DNA from: Gloeopeniophorella convolvens | Lineage: Eukaryota; Basidiomycota; Agaricomycetes; Russulales | Direction: 5' to 3' | DNA length: 11,778 nt | NCBI GenBank assembly: GCA_022496205.1 | Contig: WTXD01000349.1 | Span: 1-11,778 of the forward strand | Shown: positions 1 through 6,655 of the stretch, piece after piece | How the letters are laid out: each line of letters opens with the position of its first letter | How positions within the stretch are numbered: position 1 is the first letter of the stretch | The notes under the pieces: generated by a model | What the model saw: the letters and a program-made list of their open reading frames with translations, nothing else | Database searches by the model: none | What the model was told of the DNA's origin: nothing | Translations under genes and position numbers: made by a program

Positions 1-100
1 GCCTGGGATGCCAGCCTCGAAGAGCGGAATCGCGCCGGAGCTGAACTGCCCGTCGCGCTGGCCGCGACATGCAGCGTCGCGTTAACATTCCCGTCCACCG

Positions 101-148
101 CTGCACATTTCAGGACACGAGGGAGGTGGCCCGAAGGTTGTCACACAC
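101..148 (-). other. Intron (48 nt) in the broken secreted-protein gene
   Basis: On the minus strand the donor GTGTGTGAC follows the codons for FALIA, and the acceptor TGTGCAG precedes VDGNVNATLHVAASATG once joined. A branch-like TCCTGAAA lies about 13 nt before the acceptor. The size and signals are typical of fungal introns. The protein reads smoothly across the join, then loses frame about 55 nt later. Confidence 0.65.
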
Positions 149-407
149 CTGCTATGAGCGCAAACTTGTCGACGTGCGGAGGCACGAGCGTCCCAGCCGC
201 CGACGCGCTCAGTTGGATGGCTGCATGCATATCGGCATTGACGTCAACGGACGCGGATGCCGCGAATGACGCTGGAATGATATCGTTTGCCGGGCAATTG
301 ATGGTCGCGTTGAACAAGCCCGCCGCCTTGGCGAAATTGACGTTGATCGGTGCGAAGTTCTTGGACACGTCGAGCGGATGCTGGATCTTCTGCAGCGCGG
401 CCTTCTT

Positions 408-416
408 AAGCCCTCC
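408..416. repeat. Target-site duplication, left copy
   Basis: AAGCCCTCC directly abuts the left tip of the element. It is identical to 2413-2421. On the minus strand it encodes GGL of the interrupted protein. Confidence 0.88.
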
Positions 417-431
417 TAGTCTCGTTCCCGC

Positions 432-551
432 CGTTTACAGAGCCGGCTAGGAGGGTTGAAATTGTCGGTTGTTGAGCGTTGTCATTGGTACATCGAATTT
501 AGAATCTGAAATGGTGCCTGAAAAAACCCTCGCTAGCCGGCTCTGTGAACG
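432..551. repeat. Long palindrome near the left tip of the MULE-type element
   Basis: 432-457 (CGTTTACAGAGCCGGCTAGG...) is the reverse complement of 525-551 with few differences, around a loop of about 67 nt. The outer 11 bases of each side match the stem of the compact hairpin in the right arm, while the CCGGCTAG..GAGGGTT part of the stem is found only here. This may be an expanded hairpin or a small foldback element inserted into the loop. No target duplication of its own is evident. Confidence 0.7.
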
Positions 552-740
552 TCTGGTGCATTTCGCATGGGAGACCCCCCATCGTGACAATCCATCACGC
601 GGCATCACGCTTCACATGGATTGCGCGTAATCCTCATGACACACTCGCCGATTATCTTTGCAGCACAAGTCTTTACTCTTGCTCTTCTAAGTCACTCCCA
701 CCGTCGTCCTCGTCCTTGCTTCATGCTCTCTTCTTCAGCA

Positions 741-869
741 CCTCACCCTCACCCTCGCCCTCACCCTCAACTGGCCCTCACCCTAAATCCTAGCCCCAAA
801 ACCCTCACCCTAGCCCCAAAACCCTCACCCTAAACCTCACCCTAGCCCCGAAACCTCACCCTACCCCCA
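741..869 (-). repeat. Degenerate telomere-like array, CCCTAA orientation
   Basis: A run of CCCTCA, CCCTAA and CCCTAG units, often spaced by AAAC or GCCCC. The fungal telomere unit is TTAGGG, so this reads as telomere-like sequence in the CCCTAA sense. It mixes CCCTCA and CCCTAA rather than being a pure telomere array, and it lies inside the transposon's left arm. Confidence 0.75.
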
Positions 870-896
870 AGTCCTTTAAGCCGGAAATTACTCTAG

Positions 897-2088
897 AGCT
901 CAAATCGTCCTTGCGCTCTGGCTCCTGGGGACTCCGCCCGCGTGTCGCTTTGGGCTTGCACTTAGTGGACACGGCTCTCGCACTGGCCCACCTCTGGTCG
1001 ACATCATCGAGCATGTGGAGGCATCATCCGAGATGGAATCGGTGTCGCGTGAGGATGGGAAGGGTGAGGCGTGTTGCGAGTCCGGGAGCCCGAGGGCGGG
1101 TAGTGCAGGGACGGCTAGGAGTACCGGTGAGTGAGTCCTATCCACTTTCCCTTTACTGTGCACGCAGACAGATGTACCACGTCTGCCCCGTCTTTTCCCA
1201 TTAATAGCCCATGTCCAACGTAGACTGCTGTAACAACAACGTGTGCACCGTGCGTGCGATGCCGCCACGCTGCCCCGTTCTCCTTACATTCGCATCGTCC
1301 CCGTCTGCCACTGTTCCGGACCGCTTCGTTCCGCCTTTCGCGAGCGCCCACCGCCGAGCCAGATAACTCTTGTGAAGATTGCCAATATCACAGAGTCGTG
1401 GACCATTCTGAGCGCGGACTCCCTAACTCTATGTGCACGGAGGTAATGACGCGTGCGTTTGATGTTTTATCTCCCTTGTGTGCGCTCCTTTAGGTTTCTT
1501 GTTCCATCACACGCGTTCACTCCGCACCACCACACATCTTGTTGTAAGTACGTCGCATGCTCTGTGCGTGCAATGCTGTCGAAACGGCACATTTTCGTTA
1601 TCTGATCCCATTCGCCTCCGACTACCTCATGTTCGCACTCCTTCTCGCCACCGCTATTGTCCATCCACCTCGCCTCCGTCACCACCGTCCTCGCACCCTC
1701 GCACGCCCGCCAATCCTGTCCAAAGCCACTGCCGAGCACCATGCCACCAACGCCATCAAGACTCGAATTTCGATAACAACCCCACGAGTTCTGTACTCTA
1801 AGAAGATTTGTCCTGTGCTGCGGACTGAATCATCTCACCTCTGCTCCCCAAACCCGCTGCCTGCCATCTGATTGCACCTCCGCCATCCGCCATCTCGCAA
1901 ACCGTACGCGCCGCCGATACCATCACATCCTCGCGCTCGCGTCGATCTAACTCTTGTCGACTCGTCTCATCTTTGCCCCGTATCGGCTACTATCCGTCTC
2001 CCTCCCCCTCTCACATCTACGTCTTCTCGTCTGGATGGCATCTCCAACACTCGTACTTCACCCTCCTGGCACGAGACCGGCAGTTCAA
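897..2088. other. Interior of the MULE-type element; no recognisable gene
   Basis: About 1.2 kb between the inverted arms. The plus strand becomes strongly C/T-rich from about 1480 on. There are intron-like intervals on the plus strand: GTGAGTGAG.. to CACGCAG (1127-1167) and GTAATG.. to CTCCTTTAG (1443-1493). One plus-strand reading near 1000-1126 gives an acidic stretch containing VDIIEHVEASSEMESVSRED, but the opposite strand is also open there. I could not join the pieces into a protein or recognise a domain. It may be captured host sequence (Pack-MULE style) or decayed transposon. Confidence 0.4.
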
Positions 2089-2095
2089 CTAGAGT

Positions 2096-2204
2096 TTTGG
2101 GGTTAGGGCGTTAGGGTGAGGGTTTCGGGTCTAGGGTCTAGGGTGTTAGGGTGAGGGTTTTAAGTTTAGGGTGAGGATATTTCAGGTCTAGGGTGAGGGT
2201 GAGG
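2096..2204 (+). repeat. Degenerate telomere-like array, TTAGGG orientation
   Basis: A run of TTAGGG, TGAGGG and CTAGGG units, including GGGGTTAGGGCG and TTAGGGTGAGGG. It is the mirror-image counterpart of the array at 741-869 and lies at the matching place in the right arm. Confidence 0.75.
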
Positions 2205-2359
2205 ACCAACATATAAATTCACTACAGTACTGAGTCTATCATCTCGACACGTCTAAAGCGAGGACGCGCCTAGTCATGTGATGCTAATTTACACAATCAA
2301 GATGACAGGAAGCGTGACAATCGTCACGATGGGGGGTCTCCCAAGCGAAATACCCCAGA

Positions 2360-2395
2360 CGTTGCAGGAGTCAGCCGAGCTGGATCTCTGCAACG
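2360..2395. repeat. Compact hairpin near the right tip of the MULE-type element
   Basis: CGTTGCAGGAG at 2360-2370 pairs with CTCTGCAACG at 2386-2395 with one bulged base, around a 15-nt loop. It occupies the position equivalent to the palindrome of the left arm. Confidence 0.65.
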
Positions 2396-2412
2396 ATCTG
2401 GAACCGAGACTA

Positions 2413-2421
2413 AAGCCCTCC
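2413..2421. repeat. Target-site duplication, right copy
   Basis: AAGCCCTCC directly abuts the right tip of the element and is identical to 408-416. The bases flanking the two copies differ on both sides, which fixes the duplication at exactly 9 bp. Reading the gene from the right, the codons GGA GGG CTT are followed at once by a TAG supplied by the element. Confidence 0.88.
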
Positions 2422-2847
2422 GAGACCTGACGGCGGCGGATGAGGCATGGGCTTTAGCAGAGCCGGAGATAAGTAGGACACACCATTCTTTACGCTGGAG
2501 AATAGACCACGCTGCTGTAGATGAGCAGTGGCCGCGGCGCGCGATTGCCAGTGCCGGCGTTGAGCTGGCGCTCCGAGATCGGATACGTCCGGCCCGTTCG
2601 CGTTCATGCCCTGGAGGGAAAAATAGACGGCCCCCTTCATGTGCGGTCGATAACCAGGCTGATATCCGATGTTATGATACACTCACCGTGATGGCTCTGC
2701 GTCTTCAAAGTTCATGTCGAGCGTCAGCGCATAAGCCTGTGCGCCGGTCTGTCTAGATGCAAGAGTCTGTGTCAGGATCGAATACTTGGCCACCCGCGCG
2801 AATGGCATCTTCCCACACTACACGCCGTTGTCAGATATCGGCGCAAG

Positions 2848-2888
2848 TAAGGTAGGCGTCACCAGGAACCCACCAGTGTTATATAAGC
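2848..2888 (+). repeat. Left terminal inverted repeat of the MITE, with TA
   Basis: Begins TAAGGTAGGCGTCACC and is mirrored at 3402-3442. Confidence 0.8.
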
Positions 2889-3440
2889 ACGCCTGCCTTG
2901 CCCTCGTCCTCCAAATACCTTCCACACACTCAACTCTAGCACAAATCTGATCAGTTGGGGCATTAGGGTGCTCCATTCACTGCAGCCTCAACAGATTTTT
3001 TTTTGGAAAATCTCAGTATCAGAGTAGTTATTAGCAAAACAAGTATTTTATCAGTACTTGCATTTTCTGCTATATACGAGCAAAATGGGACCTTCTCAGC
3101 GGACTTGACCGGAAAATTGTTGCGAGTTTGTCTGGTAATGGCAGGCGCTTATCGGGCGCTTAATGAATAGAAGGGAAGGATATTCCCACACCGGTCGGCC
3201 CTCCTGCCCCTGATCTGAGCCTGTGAGGTCTCAACATGGTATACAGCTACTGGGCATTGTCCCCAGAGTATAATATGAGGCATTTCATCCTTAATAGCTT
3301 CATGGAATCTCATTTTGATGTGTATTCAGATGTTACATTGACCCCTCCCCGAAAGACAACGCAAAAAATGGCAGAAACACGTGACCGGGCCGCCGGGCCG
3401 GAGCTTACATAACCTAGTGGGTTCCTGGTGACGCCTACCT
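2850..3440. mobile_element. TA-flanked MITE (591 bp) inside intron 2 of the broken gene
   Basis: The ends are inverted copies of each other: AGGTAGGCGTCACCAGGAAC leads in from 2850, and the reverse complement ends at 3440. The match is perfect over about 24 bp and then continues imperfectly to a shared TAAGC about 39 bp in. Each side is flanked by TA (2848-2849 and 3441-3442), as for Tc1/mariner-type insertions. The interior has no plausible ORF. It contains a TATATAAG near 2880 and T-rich and A-rich runs near 2997-3070. Removing it with one TA turns a 639-nt intron into a 46-nt intron. An alternative superfamily with a TWA duplication cannot be excluded. Confidence 0.75.
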
Positions 3441-3442
3441 TA
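3402..3442 (-). repeat. Right terminal inverted repeat of the MITE, with TA
   Basis: On the minus strand it begins TAAGGTAGGCGTCACC, identical to the left repeat for 26 bases including the TA, then diverging (CTAGGTTATGTAAGC against CCAGTGTTATATAAGC). Confidence 0.8.
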
Positions 3443-3639
3443 GAATAGTAGAGTACACCTGCATTGTCCGGAAGCCGCACAATAGTGTCTTCGGCACCGC
3501 CATCGAAAAGGTGATTACAGTCTGGTGCACCGGTCTGACAGCTGATCTGGATGTCTTGCTCCATAGCGTCTGGGTCGCAGTTAGTGATGTGCCACCCAGC
3601 AGCAGGTGTAATGTCCGAGATCGCGGTAGAAGGTCCCCA

Positions 3640-3689
3640 CTGGCTCGCAGATGAGACGACACGACACGGAGGGCATGCATGTCACATAC
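3640..3689 (-). other. Intron 1 (50 nt) of the broken gene
   Basis: Donor GTATGT follows SGSLQM and acceptor GAGCCAG precedes WGPSTAISD. The join is in phase 0 and yields a continuous protein. Confidence 0.75.
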
Positions 3690-3964
3690 CATCTGGAGAG
3701 ACCCTGACGATCCAGAGCTGGCGGGTATATCCCACGAGCATTCGCCTTGCGTGCAAGGCACAGACCAGTCGTTCAGAGAGAGCGCTCGTTGTCCTGCGAA
3801 AGCGAGGACGAGAAAGGTTGGCAAGCGTAAATATGAAGGCATGCTAGCGAAAGATTGGAGAAGGATGAAGTAAGACAGAGGTACCAAAAGGTAGTGCCAG
3901 CGCTAGAGGAACGAATGTGTTGTGGTCGCCAGGACAAAGGGCCCAGCGTATCGGCGTGCCCGGT

Positions 3965-3970
3965 TATATA
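3965..3970 (-). promoter_or_regulatory. TATA box for the broken secreted-protein gene
   Basis: TATATA within ACTATATAACC (minus strand), about 123 bp upstream of the chosen ATG at 3842. This is a plausible distance for a fungal core promoter. Confidence 0.5.
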
Positions 3971-5502
3971 GTCCTCGTCGAAGCCATTGGCCAAGCACAC
4001 AACAACACGGCTTCGAAGCAAGAGGGAAGTAGCGCTAAGACGTTGTCAAGTACCACTCACTGCCGCGAGACCGCTGCCTTTCTGATGATCCAAGAGTTAG
4101 ATTTTCGCCAACCAGTGTCAGATGATCCCATCGGTATGGGCGCCGCGATGAGTGGACGAGTCTATTGCTGAAAGTCAGTCAATTCACCACAACCTCCGCG
4201 AGATCGCCTGTTTAAACCGCCGGACTTCAACGATACTACGATACTTTCATCAAGTATAATTTCCGTCATCAATGATGGTCACTTACCGCGCAACGGGTAG
4301 TATTTGTGAGCTCGGAAAAAGAACGGGGCCGATAATATTTAGGGTGATGTGAAGAAGTTTAGGTTCGAATATTGATTACTCGGTGGGAAACCATCGGCGC
4401 ATCGACTTCCGAGCGCCATTCACGTGATGCGAGTCGTCATCACGCAAAAGGTCCCATCGTAGATTTCGAGAGGTAGTGCATGTGGAGCCGTGTACTTGAA
4501 GCTGGACGAAGCTGGACATTCGAGGAAACACCCAGGAAGATCGCCGAGCGTGGTCGATCCGAGACCATACCCAGAAGCAACATAGAAATGTCAAGAAAGG
4601 ACGAACGATAAATGTATGAAATGTTCCTAATATACCAACTTCGGAGGTCCCAGGTGAATATACCCTCTGTGTTCGGGAAGGCCAGTCGATCGCAGCGACT
4701 GCAGCTCAGTGACACATGGCCACGAAAACGAGCGAGAGGAGGGAGAGTCGAGCGAAAGAAGCTAAGTCAAAAGAGTGCGTATCGTTGTAAGGAATGATAT
4801 ACCACAGAACGAAGCAAAACATGGGCCCACCAAAGTAGCGAGAACTTCTGACGAAGGATATGTGCGCAGAGCGTATGGGCGTTGGCGCGGATACAGATGT
4901 CCTTGACTCGGTCTGCGCGACCTTGAGCGCTTTGCTGGGAGCTTGAAGATCAGCGTGCAACGTGTGCGTGAGGATTGACAAGGTCAGATCCAGAGAGGAG
5001 GACGTCTCCCAGCATGGGCGGAGTCTGACACCGATCCGATGGGAGAGCGCAATGCGCACGAGGCAAAGGAGGCCGTATCCAACGTTCCTATGATTCCTCG
5101 GGGTCTTCGGTCAGCTGACGACCAGTATCTCCTAGAGTTAGCGATGTGGCAATGTACGTCCATACAGAGATTGAACGGCCTGACCTGGCAGGACACGGCG
5201 GCGGTGGACATACAGACAGGGCTGTTACACAGGGCTGTGACGGGCTGGGACGATGCCGGGATTCGAACACCTATTCGAACACCGCCACACCGCCGCAGCG
5301 GAAGAGGCAGACCGCTGTATCATCGTTGCGCAACTCCAGAGGAGCCTAGCGGCGAGACTGATAGTCGAGCATCTTGCGAGCATCTCTTCGGAGGCACCAC
5401 TACGCGGGTTCACGAATACAACCCGGAATACGTGGCCGCCTTTTTCTCGCCAAAAATAATGTAATTAACCCGAGTCCTACGTGATAGATCGAGACACCGA
5501 AA
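3971..5502. other. Region without a supported gene
   Basis: Several frames stay open for 60-140 codons on both strands, the longest at 5039-5464 (plus, 141 codons). None has a recognisable domain, signal peptide or convincing intron partner. Small items seen: a tandem GAAGCTGGAC pair at 4498-4517 and an isolated TTTAGGGTGA at 4338-4347. The tRNA-like stretch near 5250-5283 is listed separately. Confidence 0.45.
5250..5283 (-). other. tRNA-T-arm-like remnant with a duplicated 11-mer
   Basis: On the minus strand GTGTTCGAATCCC matches the tRNA B-box pattern (GTTCGANTCC) and is followed by CGGCATCGTCCCA, shaped like a tRNA 3' end. ATTCGAACACC occurs twice 12 bp apart on the plus strand (5261-5271 and 5273-5283). 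The T stem does not pair and no A box or anticodon arm fits, so it is not called as a tRNA gene. Confidence 0.25.
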
Positions 5503-5670
5503 TCAAAACAAAATCCCCTCATCGAAGACGGTGGCGGTGCCTCCGAGGTGCCCACTGCCGATGGCGTCGTGCCATGTCATTAGCGCTCCCTGCCCACTTC
5601 CCGTCAGCCTCTTATCTGCAATGTGGATATCCAGCACAGTCATCTCATACGAGTCGGCCTTGTCAAGCAT
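5503..5670 (-). CDS. Candidate terminal exon of an unrecognised protein, 55 codons
   Basis: The frame reads ATG..., then a stretch containing SYEMTVLDIHIADKRLTGSG and TWHDAIGSGHLGGTATVF, and ends with TGA. Composition alternates hydrophobic and polar residues like beta strands, and third positions are mostly G or C. The ATG is preceded by AG, with a perfect CTAAC branch motif (5696-5700) about 25 nt upstream, so this may be a last exon rather than a start. A possible upstream exon near 5756-5800 (MFVYQKKDDASAFGE) ends at a GTGAGA donor, but the phases do not match. I recognise no family, and chance is possible. Confidence 0.3.
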   Translation of the reverse strand: MLDKADSYEMTVLDIHIADKRLTGSGQGALMTWHDAIGSGHLGGTATVFDEGILF

Positions 5671-6071
5671 CTATTCCATCAGCATCTATCTCATAGTTAG
5701 CGTGCGATCGCCTCCAGGTCAGTCGACATAGTCGCTCCCTCTATGGTCTCTCACCTTCGCCGAACGCTGAGGCATCGTCCTTTTTTTGATAGACAAACAT
5801 CCATTCTTAGTGGCCGACCGGTGACCCCGTCTGCTTGCTGTCAAACTGCCGCATCGGAAGCAGCATTCCGGAACGCATTTCGTCCTGATTGGGTGTTCAC
5901 GTCACGCACAATCTTGATATTGATATGTGTGGCCCCCACGACTTGATCGCCGCTACAGCTGGGGGTCGTATCAGCCAAAACGAGGTGAGCCTTCGAAGCT
6001 TTATCGATTATCCGTGGCATATGGCAGTTGGCCCGGAATGACCATATCCGCAAGACCATCTTCGCGCACTG
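5671..6071. other. Intergenic stretch, no supported gene
   Basis: Both strands have open frames under 80 codons. The minus-strand one at 6080-5841 (containing VGATHINIKIVRDVNTQ) looks mildly protein-like but has no recognisable domain or matching exon. A T-run lies at 5781-5787. Confidence 0.3.
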
Positions 6072-6295
6072 ATGGCACAATCGTCGTTCAAAAAGGACGA
6101 GGCTACCCGCGTTCCACTAGATCTATCCCCAGAAGAGCTGCATCGCGACTCGGCAGTGACACGTCTGGCGGTCCGAGTCTCCACAGAACAGGAACCATTT
6201 TGAACGCGGCAGGTCGTGGAGTGCAACACAACGCTTTCACGCAACACAATGATACCTTCTGTGTCATTTTGAGTAGGTATGTAGGCTTCTTATCC
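6072..6295 (+). pseudogene. Decayed copy of the downstream GNAT-like gene
   Basis: Read from ATG at 6072, one frame gives VPLDLSPEELHR, then TRLAVRVSTEQEPF, an in-frame TGA (6201-6203), then TRQVVECNTTLSRNTM. These line up in order with IVPGLSPEELCR, TSLAVKTLSEQEPV and TRQVVERNPTLARKGM of the intact gene at 6656-7532. About 25 residues present in the intact protein are missing between the first two blocks. A one-base loss near 6252 shifts the frame, after which TFCVILSR matches TFCTELLR. Similarity fades by about 6295. So it is a 5'-terminal fragment of an old duplicate with a deletion, a stop and a frameshift. Confidence 0.75.
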
Positions 6296-6655
6296 AGTCA
6301 CTCGGAGTCTGGATGCTGAGACTTCGACTCGGGTTCCCCAGGCTAGCGCCGGAGCGGACTGCGCGGGTTACGCAGGGTTACGCGTACGTAGGTCGTAGCA
6401 GTGGCTCGCCGCCATCCAGGCCGCCATGTACGCGCTCTAGGATAAGCGATTCCTGTTGAATTCCGGCCTGGCCGCCTGCAGGTATCGAAGCCAAGCCTCA
6501 TGTTCTTCGCTGTCTGCGCACCGCATGATCGAGGCACTGCTTGATTAAATTTCCCACGGTCTGTCGTCAAAAATCGGGCTCGGGCTCGCTCGACCCTCAA
6601 ATACTGCCCGGTCGCCGTCTCAGTACCCTCTTTCTTCGCAGCACCAGCCCAAACG
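6296..6655. other. Spacer between GNAT relic and intact GNAT gene; probable promoter
   Basis: No coding signal I trust. It contains an AT-rich TTGATTAAATTT at 6541-6552, about 105-115 bp before the ATG, which could serve as a core promoter element. A C/T-rich stretch (CCCTCTTTCTTCGCAG) lies at 6626-6641 just before the start. Confidence 0.35.

Larger units (their letters stand above)
417..896 (+). repeat. Left inverted arm of the MULE-type element
   Basis: The arm contains, in order, the tip TAGTCTCG, a long-looped hairpin (432-551), the best conserved block (549-592), a diverged stretch, a telomere-like array (741-869) and ACTCTAG (890-896). It is about 155 bp longer than the right arm, largely because the hairpin loop is expanded. 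The inner limit is approximate. Confidence 0.65.
417..2412. mobile_element. Non-autonomous Mutator-like (MULE-type) element, 1996 bp
   Basis: The element is bounded by perfect 9-bp direct repeats. Its tips mirror each other: TAGTCTCGTTCC on the left and, read on the minus strand, TAGTCTCGGTTCC on the right. Inverted similarity continues inward. The best stretch is at 549-592 against 2317-2363, sharing GGGAGACCCCCCATCGTGAC, then it decays through telomere-like arrays to a shared ACTCTAG at 890-896 and 2089-2095. Arms of this length with a 9-bp duplication are the hallmark of Mutator-like elements, so the class is inferred from structure. I see no transposase, so it would need one in trans. It splits a coding exon of the secreted-protein gene, and deleting it with one repeat copy restores that reading frame. 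An alternative is another superfamily with 8-10 bp duplications. Confidence 0.82.
2089..2412 (-). repeat. Right inverted arm of the MULE-type element
   Basis: Read inward on the minus strand it has the same order as the left arm: TAGTCTCGGTTCC, a compact hairpin (2360-2395), the conserved GGGAGACCCCCCATCGTGAC block, a diverged stretch, a telomere-like array and ACTCTAG at 2095-2089. The inner limit is approximate. Confidence 0.65.
2818..3456 (-). other. Intron 2 of the broken gene, expanded by the MITE
   Basis: The donor GTACTC follows the codons for RLPDNAG, and the acceptor GTGTAG precedes CGKMPFARV in the same phase. Without the MITE the intron is 46 nt, with a CTGAC branch-like site about 13 nt before the acceptor. 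The donor is weaker than GTRAGT, and a GT two bases earlier would break the frame. Confidence 0.65.
1..3842 (-). pseudogene. Large secreted protein gene, broken by a transposon and frameshifts; 3' end beyond left edge
   Basis: Minus strand. Exon 1 is 3842-3690 (51 codons): a signal peptide (MPSYLRLPTFLVLAFAG...), then a segment with NDWSVPC and GECSWDIP. I chose this ATG over one at 3887 because it opens directly on the signal peptide. Intron 1 is 3689-3640. Exon 2 (3639-3457) reads WGPSTAISDITPAAGW, later CNHLF and AEDTIVRLPDN. Intron 2 (3456-2818) carries a MITE. Exon 3 (2817-2687) starts CGKMPFARV. Exon 4 runs from about 2634 to 2422, is cut by a 1996-bp element, and resumes in frame at 416-149. 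Intron 148-101 follows, then 100-1 with LFEAGIPG. From memory this resembles a large Agaricomycetes secreted family of unknown function (DUF7223/DUF7029-like; name unverified). Breaks: the inserted element with an immediate in-frame stop, an exon 3/4 junction off by one base, and a one-base loss near position 43-46. Confidence 0.8.

Noticed and set aside
741..869. A true telomere or chromosome end.
   Set aside because: Units are degenerate, short, present in two opposing copies within an element with target duplications, and unique sequence lies on both sides.
2880..2990. TATATAAG followed by a C/T-rich stretch, which looks like a gene promoter or an LTR promoter.
   Set aside because: It lies inside the inverted-repeat MITE, no ORF follows, and there is no second direct copy or TG..CA boundary to support an LTR.
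3435..3887. Unspliced 150-codon minus-strand frame starting at 3887.
   Set aside because: It runs through intron 1 of the secreted-protein gene; the spliced reading restores the conserved-looking WGPSTAISD segment, and the signal peptide starts at the inner ATG at 3842.
5250..5345. A full tRNA gene on the minus strand, since ACGATG near 5323 can pair with CATCGT near 5250.
   Set aside because: The T stem does not pair, no loop has a uridine-33 plus anticodon in a proper 5-bp stem, and the A box does not fit; only a remnant can be argued.
5039..5464. 141-codon plus-strand open frame.
   Set aside because: Composition and lack of any motif suggest chance; it overlaps the tRNA-like repeat region.
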